Assembly (NCBI GenBank): GCA_020216575.1
Contig: JAIUYC010000074.1
Span: 1-9,672 of the forward strand
Source of the DNA: Coleofasciculus sp. S288
Lineage (GTDB): Bacteria > Cyanobacteriota > Cyanobacteriia > Cyanobacteriales > Coleofasciculaceae
Direction: 5' to 3'
DNA length: 9,672 nt
Part shown: in pieces, positions 1-5,039 of the stretch
How the letters are laid out: each line of letters begins with the position of its first letter
Numbering within the stretch: the stretch's first letter is position 1
Program-made: the position numbers and the translations under genes
Notes under the pieces: model-generated
Seen by the model: only the letters and a program-made list of their open reading frames with translations
What the model was told of the DNA's origin: nothing
The model's database searches: none

Positions 1-101
1 TGCAGGTTGTAGAAGTGTTTCAGTCCCCTTACGGGGATTTGGTTTGTGGCAACAGTAGCACCTGAACGTCTTCTTATCGCGGAGTTGTGTTTCAGTCCCC
101 T
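1..101 (-). CRISPR. End of a minus-strand CRISPR array, truncated at its leader side
   Basis: One full 37-nt repeat lies at 17-53 and is the reverse complement of the repeat in the array at 455-842. A 35-nt spacer (54-88) follows, then the first 13 nt of another copy (89-101), after which the match stops abruptly and cas2 sequence begins. Bases 1-16 are probably the end of the next spacer, so the array likely continues left of the window. Repeats of this kind usually end in GAAAC at the 3' side of the transcript, which makes this array minus-strand. The cut repeat is then the leader-proximal one, so the array has lost its leader. Its full repeat carries GTAA in the hairpin loop, like the last full repeat of the other array. 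Confidence 0.85.
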
Positions 102-237
102 GCAAATCTCGATTGAGAAGCTGATTAAGCCCCAAGAAGATTCGGTGCGAGTTTACGTGTTGGATGCTGGGGCAGTAAAGCGCACGCTTACTTACGGTTC
201 GGAACAACCTCGCCAAGACAAAACTATCATCTTATAA
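100..237 (+). pseudogene. cas2: 3' fragment of cas2 fused to a CRISPR repeat
   Basis: The frame ending at the TAA at 235-237 encodes 45 residues that look like a Cas2 C-terminus. It has an LIKPQEDSVRVYVLD stretch, matching the conserved (K)PxEDSVRxY segment of Cas2, and a short hydrophobic tail ending TIIL. Cas2 is normally about 90-100 residues and forms the Cas1-Cas2 spacer integrase. The N-terminal half, with the first beta strand and its Asp, is absent. Upstream, the frame runs straight into a partial repeat, so the longer open frame from the GTG at 46 is a chimera of repeat, spacer and cas2. The fragment lies just upstream of a leader and array on the same strand, the usual cas1-cas2-leader-array order. 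No cas1 is visible. Assignment rests on motif recognition alone. Confidence 0.75.
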
Positions 238-454
238 TTGGGTGAGTTAATTTTTTCGCATATCGAAGCGGGGGCAAAAACCTGGGCAGACGTGCGAAAA
301 ACGCCAGAACCTTGATAACTAAATAGTTTGAGCATTTTCAGTTGCTCAGTAAATGATAAGTGTTTTCAATAAGCGTGGCTGAAATGAGGGTTAAAAAGAG
401 ACTTGCGAAATTCTTCTTAGAAATTCTCTCCCCGCCGAGGTTTCAGGCGGCGGG
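238..454 (+). promoter_or_regulatory. CRISPR leader region between the cas2 fragment and the array
   Basis: This 217-bp AT-rich stretch has no convincing gene and sits between the cas2 stop and the first repeat, where a leader is expected. It has a 9-bp inverted repeat, TTTTTCGCA at 252-260 and TGCGAAAAA at 293-301, then the segment CCTTGATAACTAAATAG (310-326), which resembles leader stretches I associate with cyanobacterial arrays. A GC-rich hairpin (430-455) closes it. I could not identify a clear -35/-10 pair. Confidence 0.55.
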
Positions 455-455
455 G
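430..455 (+). promoter_or_regulatory. Leader-end hairpin touching the first CRISPR repeat
   Basis: CCCCGCCG (430-437) pairs perfectly with CGGCGGGG (448-455) around the 10-nt loop AGGTTTCAGG. The last base of the right arm is the first base of repeat 1. It could be a leader-anchoring site for spacer integration, part of the leader transcript structure, or a weak attenuator. The structure is seen directly; the role is inferred. Confidence 0.5.
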
Positions 456-842
456 TTGCCACAAACCAAATCCCCGCAAGGGGACTGAAACTGTTAGACG
501 TACTCTACCAACAAACATATTAGCGTTGCCACAAACCAAATCCCCGCAAGGGGACTGAAACCGGAGATTTGTGTCACGAGTAATCGAGTTAAGGAACTGG
601 GTTGCCACAAACCAAATCCCCGCAAGGGGACTGAAACTTCTAATGAAGTAACTTTGTCAGCTTTACTAGGAAAGTTGCCACAAACCAAATCCCCGCAAGG
701 GGACTGAAACGGAAGAAACGATTCAACGGCGAACTGAGCAACAATTCCAGGTTGCCACAAACCAAATCCCCGTAAGGGGACTGAAACAACTAATCTCAAA
801 CTATAGTTTTTACGGTTTGAGATTGATTGGTTGCCACAAACC
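455..842 (+). CRISPR. Plus-strand CRISPR array, five full repeats and a terminal stub
   Basis: Five 37-nt repeats start at 455, 525, 601, 674 and 751. They open with GTTGCCACAAACC and end in ACTGAAAC. The first four are identical; the fifth has T for C in the loop. The four spacers between full repeats are 33, 39, 36 and 40 nt. A fifth interval of 42 nt (788-829) leads to the first 13 nt of a repeat (830-842), which then diverges. Each repeat folds as TCCCC-GNAA-GGGGA, a short stem with a GNRA-type loop, followed by the 8-nt ACTGAAAC expected as the crRNA 5' tag after Cas6-type cleavage. Subtype cannot be set from the repeat alone. Degeneracy at the right end marks that as the old, leader-distal end, agreeing with the leader on the left. 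I saw no spacer match within this window by eye. Confidence 0.95.
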
Positions 843-873
843 TAAAAGCCACCTGGGTCAAGGCGGCTTTTAG
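842..873 (+). terminator. Hairpin at the trailer end of the CRISPR array
   Basis: CTAAAAGCC (842-850) pairs perfectly with GGCTTTTAG (865-873), with a further CC/GG pair inside after one mismatch. It starts on the last base of the truncated terminal repeat. No clean U-run follows (ATTAGAGTTT), so it is a weak candidate for a Rho-independent terminator of the array transcript. It could equally work on the other strand. Confidence 0.4.
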
Positions 874-1062
874 ATTAGAGTTTAAAGTTAAGAAGTTAAT
901 CATAATTGGCTGACTCTCCGTGTTTTTTGGAGAAGCCACCTAGCAGCTGCTTATTCAAGAGTAATCCGCCTAAAGGTATAAAGCTACTTGAATTGACGAA
1001 CTTCATTCAAAAAACACAAACATTGAGGAAACTATCAAAATTGTCTGAAGATAGCTTTATGC
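874..1062. other. Intergenic stretch with several imperfect inverted repeats
   Basis: No gene-like frame lies here. Visible structure includes TGGCT (907-911) with AGCCA (934-938), enclosing CTCC/GGAG; TTGAAT (988-993) with ATTCAA (1005-1010); and a longer-range pair ATAAAGCTA (978-986) with TAGCTTTAT (1052-1060). The last two lie just beyond the stop of the minus-strand recD2 remnant and may be part of its 3' end. None is a clear terminator. Confidence 0.35.
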
Positions 1063-1570
1063 TCAGTCAACTCTAGATGCCAATATTAACCGTTCTCGCA
1101 ACCTCGTGTAGCGCTGCTGATTATCTGTAGAACGCACAGCCAGTGCTATAGCCTTCTTTGCCCCAATCACAATCGCTAGTTTCTTGGCTCTGGTCACTCC
1201 CGTGTAGAGTAAATTGCGTGACAGCATCAGATAATGCTGCATATATAACGGAAGGATGACCACTGGGTATTCACTGCCCTGGCTCTTGTGAGTTGTAATC
1301 GCCCAAGCCAAGGCAATCTCATTCAAATCGGCATAGTCATAGCTGACACTTCGCTCGCCGTACTGTACCGTGACTTCTTGCTCCACCGTGTCAATCGCTC
1401 TGATGACTCCCAAGTCACCGTTGAAGACTTCTCGTTGGTAGTCATTGGTTTGTTGGATAATGCGATCGCCTACCCTAAGCGTTGTTCCTCCTCTGATGAT
1501 CTCAACTTTATCAGGAGCTGGAGGATTAACGAACTGTTGCAAACAGCGGTTCAGGTTGCGTGTCCCTACT
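1063..1570 (-). pseudogene. recD2: RecD2-like helicase, C-terminal fragment cut by a transposon end
   Basis: About 169 residues remain of a RecD/RecD2-type superfamily 1B helicase. This is the C-terminal UvrD_C_2-type part, with GDRIIQQTNDYQREVFNGDLG, then AWAITTHKSQGSEYPVVILP (helicase motif V-like) and LLYTGVTRAKKLAIVIG (motif VI, arginine in TRAKK). RecD2 proteins are about 720-750 residues and carry Walker A and B in the lost N-terminal part. RecD2 unwinds DNA 5' to 3' and helps in repair and replication. Homology stops at 1570, exactly where the transposon terminus TGTAGCGACC begins. The frame stays open to 1611, but those codons are transposon sequence. The missing part is not found beyond the other transposon end. 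The fragment lacks any ATP-binding motif and cannot act as a helicase. Confidence 0.8.
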
Positions 1571-2173
1571 TGTAGCGACCTGCAAACAAGAACACTCCGA
1601 CCCGCAAACAAGGCGTTTTTCGACCCACATTATTTGCAAATAAGGAGGTATCTCGACCCACATTATTTGCAAATAGACCCACATTATCTGCAAATGACCC
1701 ACAAACAACGCTTTCGACCCACACAGTTCAATTAATCGCTTGAGTCCAACCAAGGTTTTGTTATGAAGGTCATGAGCCTCATCCACAAACAGCGCCACAG
1801 GTTTCCGACATTTCTGAATTAATCCCAACAGCCTGCGTTCGCGTTGCTCCGGCTCTTTGGGCAGTTTTAAGTCCTTCTCAGTGGTCAGGTCGTAGAACAG
1901 AGCCGTCATTAACGTTCCTAAGCTAACGCGGTCTTTGTCAACGGCTAAACTGCGAGAGATAATAATGTCTTTTTCCTGAGCTAATTCCGATTGTAGCCGC
2001 TGCAAGGTGGTGGTTTTGCCACAGCCCACGATACCAGATAGAGCGACTAAACCTCCCTGGCGAATCACTGGCTTGAGTTCCTTGAACAACTGCGCCTGCT
2101 GCTCAGTTTCAAAATACCCGACATGGTCGAAGGTCCGTTTCAGACCAAAGTAGTTCATGACCTCACTCAACAT
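1526..2173 (-). pseudogene. TniB/TnsC-like AAA+ ATPase, truncated by the transposon end
   Basis: Residues 1-150 (2173 down to 1724) look like a transposition ATPase of the TniB/TnsC/ExeA-like group. Walker A is GIVGCGKT at about 47-54 and Walker B is ALFVDEAHDL at about 127-136, with the usual GLKRLIEL helix after it. The family is normally about 250-330 residues. Here the sequence breaks right after LIEL into codons read through the terminal repeat array, with LQIMWV occurring three times, and then out of frame into the recD2 remnant. Sensor I, the arginine finger and the C-terminal partner-binding part are missing. Such ATPases pick the target and activate the DDE transposase, so this copy is likely inactive. 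Its ATG overlaps the transposase stop by 11 nt (ATGTTGAGTGA), which points to translational coupling. Confidence 0.8.
1571..1723 (+). repeat. Left terminal inverted repeat, a copy of the right end
   Basis: These 153 bp match the reverse complement of 4643-4795 with five differences (1602, 1615, 1646, 1650, 1674), all transitions. The block has two short units (GACC-type plus GCAAACAAG), two long units (GACCCACATTATTTGCAAATA), one variant with TATCTG, a short GACCCACAAACAACG unit, and a last unit cut after CGACCCACA at 1715-1723. At that point the sequence changes into the ATPase gene. Confidence 0.9.
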
Positions 2174-3812
2174 GCGGCTTCCCAGGTAAAGGGTTGAAAT
2201 AATCTCGAATCTGTGACATCACGGCTCGCTTGTTCAAGGTATCGGCACAAATCGCATCAATATCAGCCATCTCTACGGGAGTGAGTTTAGCTAGAGGGCG
2301 TCCCAGATAATCGGCAATGGCCTGTTTAGCCGCGATCACCGTGGGGAAGGTCAGTTCCTGAAACGGGTCGGGGTCAACAAAGGACTGCATGGGGAGTTCG
2401 GCGTTACTGTGCTGAGTGTGAGATAGCTCTACTAAGCCGATGGCAGTATCAGGTAAAACCAACCGTTTAGCTAGGGCTTCAATCCGGTCTGCACGCTGCT
2501 GTGTTCGGGTTTTCTTGAAGCGACGGTAGCGATGAAGGGGAATTGGACCATCGGCAGGGATGTAAGGACCATAGCGCCGCTCTTGATGCTCAACATACAG
2601 TTCATTGTCGAACAAGCCCCACCAGAGAACCACAGTTTCACCAGCTAAATCTGGGTCTACTTCATAAGCTACCCCTTCGACAGTGATGCGAGCATCAATG
2701 CCCACTTTGCGCCGTTCGGGTTCTCGAGCAAAGGTACAGAAGCGTTCCCAACTACACATCTGACGAATTCCCTTTGGCGGCAGGTTGGCTAACCAGTCCT
2801 CGATACGGGAATGAGGTTCCGTCCGGTGCGGTTGGCGGTTGTAGTGGAGCAGAAACCGCATTAGCCAAGCGTTAGCCTCAGCTTCCGTTTCGGGTTGGTG
2901 TAGATGGTAGAGGGTTTCGTGCATCTCCTTGACACTACGAAACGGACGCTCTACCTTGCCCTTAGCACGAGCTGTCACTCGTCTTCCATCTTGTCCTTGG
3001 GGCAAGTGGGTGCGTACCTCAACCCCTAGATAACCCATGACCTTTTGAAATACCAGGCTCCGAGCAATCGGCCCGTTATCCATGTACAACATCTGGGGGA
3101 TGCCTTGAAAGGGAAAGTCATCCATCGGTTTGGGCGACATGGCAGCAAATAGAAAGCGCAGTGCTGCTTCCACGTCTTCACCGTAGACACCGTGGTATTC
3201 TTGATAGGCAACCCCACTGCGGTCATCCACGACACTGTAGAGCATCAACAGTGGATGTCCCCGCCCTGGTTCCATCCAAGCAGGCGTTTTGACGTGCTTA
3301 AGGTCTGAAGGGCTTAGGTCAAAATGCCAGCAGTCGTTAGTGTTTTCGGCTTGGAAGCGCACGGCAGGTGGTTGTCGGCGTAGTCTGTTATGGTCATAAC
3401 CCCACTGCTTGAGGTAACGATTAACGGTTGTCTTTTTTAGTTGACCCACTGGAGCTTGGACATGACCAGTAGGAGTGTGAATGCCGTGTTCTTCCAATAG
3501 GCGAATCGCTTCGGTGGTAGACAGGTGACGCCCCTTTCGATTAGAAGTGCGAACCTTAATGGCAGCAATCACTTCACAATAGCGTTCTAGAGTAGTTTGG
3601 GGCATGACGCGAGGCGTTCCATAATCGGCACGCCTGAGTATTCTAGGTTGCGGAAGCTCCCGTAGTACCCGATACAGAGTATCCTCTGAGACGCCATATA
3701 GCTGTGCTATCTCCTGAACCAACATCCGTCGCTGCGTACTGCGCGGTGGCAGTTGGTCTAAGCGGCGGCGCAAGTCCACAACGGCCTCTTGAGGTATCCG
3801 TCTAGTAGGCAC
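2163..3812 (-). CDS. DDE (rve-fold) transposase, TniA/TnsB/Mu type
   Basis: This 549-residue protein fits the size of TniA-like transposases. An N-terminal helix-turn-helix part (about 25-55, LVQEIAQLYGVSEDTLYRVL) and a second DNA-binding segment (about 75-140) lead into the catalytic core. The likely triad is D165 (CWHFDLSPSD), D245 (LYMDNGP) and E288 (AKGKVERPF); the spacing and the KG.VER motif fit an RNase H-fold integrase. A Mu-type C-terminal beta barrel probably covers about 370-440 (VGIDARITVEGVAYEVDP). It would cut and join both element ends, binding the repeated GACCCACA units. The start is a GTG 3 bases below the resolvase stop, with GAGGTGAG just upstream as ribosome site. The gene looks intact. 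With its ATPase partner truncated, activity would need a helper from another copy. An IS481- or IS21-like label is possible but the neighbours favour Tn402-like. Confidence 0.88.
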   Translation of the reverse strand: MPTRRIPQEAVVDLRRRLDQLPPRSTQRRMLVQEIAQLYGVSEDTLYRVLRELPQPRILRRADYGTPRVMPQTTLERYCEVIAAIKVRTSNRKGRHLSTTEAIRLLEEHGIHTPTGHVQAPVGQLKKTTVNRYLKQWGYDHNRLRRQPPAVRFQAENTNDCWHFDLSPSDLKHVKTPAWMEPGRGHPLLMLYSVVDDRSGVAYQEYHGVYGEDVEAALRFLFAAMSPKPMDDFPFQGIPQMLYMDNGPIARSLVFQKVMGYLGVEVRTHLPQGQDGRRVTARAKGKVERPFRSVKEMHETLYHLHQPETEAEANAWLMRFLLHYNRQPHRTEPHSRIEDWLANLPPKGIRQMCSWERFCTFAREPERRKVGIDARITVEGVAYEVDPDLAGETVVLWWGLFDNELYVEHQERRYGPYIPADGPIPLHRYRRFKKTRTQQRADRIEALAKRLVLPDTAIGLVELSHTQHSNAELPMQSFVDPDPFQELTFPTVIAAKQAIADYLGRPLAKLTPVEMADIDAICADTLNKRAVMSQIRDYFNPLPGKPHVE

Positions 3813-3815
3813 AAC

Positions 3816-4460
3816 TCACCTCTGGACTTTCTGCTGAAGATGCGAGGAGTGGTGTTCCTGGAGGTGTCGTCGCTCCAACCAATCGTAGAGCGTGGAGGGG
3901 GAACACTCAACAAGTTTGGCAATAGAGCGCTTGCTAATGCCTTTGGCAAGGTAGCTGCGAATCTCCGCTTCTTTGGCATCGAGCTTCAGCCGTACCGATT
4001 GTCGTCCTTTGGGTCGTCCCAACGGTTTCCCCTCTGCCTTGCGCTTAGCGAGGGCTTCAGTTGTTCTTAGCGCAATCAATTCCCGCTCAATTTCTGCTGC
4101 CAAGCCCAGCACGGTTGCTGTAATTCGACTTTGCATAGAACCATCTAGCACCATGCCTTGTTTGGCAATATGAACGCTGATGCCTCGACGCATACAGCAC
4201 TCTAACATCTCCAACACTTGCAGGGTGGAGCGTGCCATGCGGCTAACCTCAGAAAAAATCACCACGTCCTTGGCTAGAGCTGTTTGGTTCAGTAACTGCC
4301 CCACGGCTCGCGACTGCCATTTCTCCCGCCCAGAAACGGTATCCTCCACAAAAAGAATCGGACTCAAGCCATGCGTGTTGGCATACTCTAAAATGCCATG
4401 CCGCTGATTGTACAGGTCTTGTCGATCGCTAGAAACCCGCAAATAAGCATAAATTACCAT
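3816..4460 (-). CDS. Serine recombinase (resolvase/invertase family), TniR-like
   Basis: The ATG at 4460 gives 214 residues starting MVIYAYLRVSSDRQ. This places the catalytic serine at S10, as in gamma-delta resolvase. A GTG at 4490 adds ten residues but shifts the conserved start, so I prefer the ATG. Other active-site residues are R45 (VSGREKW) and R74/R77 (SEVSRMARS). A long E-helix follows (about 110-135, TATVLGLAAEIERELIALRT), then GRPKG and a C-terminal helix-turn-helix (about 165-195, GISKRSIAKLVECSPSTLYDWL) that would bind the res site. Its role is resolution of the cointegrate made by replicative transposition. It is the first gene of the operon, with a palindrome-rich region upstream. 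The reading frame looks complete. Confidence 0.9.
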   Translation of the reverse strand: MVIYAYLRVSSDRQDLYNQRHGILEYANTHGLSPILFVEDTVSGREKWQSRAVGQLLNQTALAKDVVIFSEVSRMARSTLQVLEMLECCMRRGISVHIAKQGMVLDGSMQSRITATVLGLAAEIERELIALRTTEALAKRKAEGKPLGRPKGRQSVRLKLDAKEAEIRSYLAKGISKRSIAKLVECSPSTLYDWLERRHLQEHHSSHLQQKVQR

Positions 4461-4490
4461 AACCGTTGGCAACTTTCGGGAAAAAACCAC

Positions 4491-4628
4491 TTCCGGGATT
4501 TAATCGGACGGTATTGGTTCAAATTAAACCATGACTTGCGGACATATGTGTCTGACTTTAACGATCGTTAAAACTGAACAATCCCAGGACTGATGCGCTT
4601 CCAACTCTCTCTAGCTAAGACTTACAGC
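4491..4628. promoter_or_regulatory. Candidate res site and operon promoter region
   Basis: This stretch lies between the resolvase start and the right transposon end. It contains a perfect 16-bp palindrome TTTAACGATCGTTAAA (4557-4572) with a central AT, a second palindrome ACATATGT (4542-4549), and an interrupted one, GGTT...AACC (4516-4530). Serine resolvases act at a cluster of inverted-repeat sites beside their own gene and often repress themselves there, so this is the natural place for res. Which palindrome is the crossover site is inferred. I did not find a clear promoter. Confidence 0.5.
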
Positions 4629-4795
4629 CTATTTGCAAATAATGTGGGTCGAAAGCGTTGTTTGTGGGTCATTTGCAGATAATGTGGGTCTGTTTGCAAA
4701 TAATGTGGGTCGAGACACCCCCTTATTTGCAAATAATGTGGGTCGAAAAATGCCTTGTTTGCGAGTCGGAGTGTTCTTGTTTGCAGGTCGCTACA
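4629..4795 (-). repeat. Right terminal repeat array of the transposon
   Basis: Seven presumed transposase-binding units are packed in about 167 bp, reading inward from CTACA at 4795. Unlike the left end, the innermost unit here is complete (TATTTGCAAATAATGTGGGT, 4630-4649). This makes the right end the probable original and the left end a copy of it. Confidence 0.85.
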
Positions 4796-5039
4796 CCTTA
4801 TGGCGAGATTTGCAAATAGCGACGCGCTTATGCCCCCAACCTAAGACTAAGACGTGGGCTTTGTCGGTAGTAACTACCGAAGCAGGCAGAATCAATCCAA
4901 GTGTCGGGGTGGAGTTAGAGCCGAATCGAGTCCATGCGGGAACAGGTTGAAAATAAATGTGGAAGGAATTGAGATATTTTATCCTTACATCCGGTGTGCG
5001 GAAAGGCAGCTTTCCACACACGAGTCTCATCCCCCATAA
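4796..5039. other. Gap between transposon and recombinase gene; no recD2 sequence
   Basis: No convincing gene is present. Short frames here (for example one ending at 4950) have no recognisable motif. If the transposon had simply inserted into recD2, the N-terminal codons should resume here on the minus strand, and they do not. Visible features are ATTTGCAAATAGCGAC (4808-4823), which echoes the transposon end units; a near-perfect palindrome CGGTAGTAACTACCG (4865-4879); and the hairpin at 4994-5021. Confidence 0.5.
4994..5021 (+). repeat. Strong inverted repeat upstream of the tyrosine recombinase
   Basis: GTGTGCGGAAAG (4994-5005) pairs with CTTTCCACACAC (5010-5021) around the 4-nt loop GCAG, giving 11 pairs and one C/A mismatch. 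It ends 18 bases before the recombinase ATG. It could be a recombination site, an operator, or an mRNA hairpin controlling translation; the sequence does not decide between these. Confidence 0.5.

Larger units (their letters stand above)
1571..4795 (-). mobile_element. Tn402/Tn5053-like transposon derivative (resolvase, DDE transposase, truncated AAA+ ATPase)
   Basis: The element begins TGTAGCGACCTGCAAACAAG and ends with its inverted copy CTTGTTTGCAGGTCGCTACA, with the 5'-TGT...ACA-3' termini typical of Mu/Tn7/Tn402-type transposons. Each end holds an array of short repeats built on GACCCACA and ATTTGCAAATA, presumed transposase binding sites. Inside are three minus-strand genes in the order resolvase, transposase, ATPase, the set (without tniQ) seen in Tn402-like replicative elements that resolve cointegrates. 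There is no accessory cargo and no complete HIP1 octamer. Flanking 5-mers are CTACT on the left and CCTTA on the right, so no 5-bp target duplication is visible. The ATPase is cut by the left end, so the element is probably unable to move by itself. Confidence 0.8.

Noticed and set aside
46..237. A 63-codon gene starting in the left repeat
   Set aside because: The first part is repeat and spacer; only the part from about 100 is cas2. It is a chimera, not a native start.
417..799. Minus-strand frames across the CRISPR array with repeated VSVPLRGFGLWQP peptides
   Set aside because: These are translations of the repeats themselves; the array explains them fully.
1288..1735. Plus-strand frames over the recD2 remnant and left end
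   Set aside because: The minus strand carries clear helicase motifs; these are shadows.
1571..4795. A type V-K or Tn7-like CRISPR-associated transposon, suggested by the nearby arrays
   Set aside because: There is no tniQ, Cas12k or Cascade gene, and the arrays lie outside the element with a cas2 remnant and leader, as in an ordinary adaptive locus.
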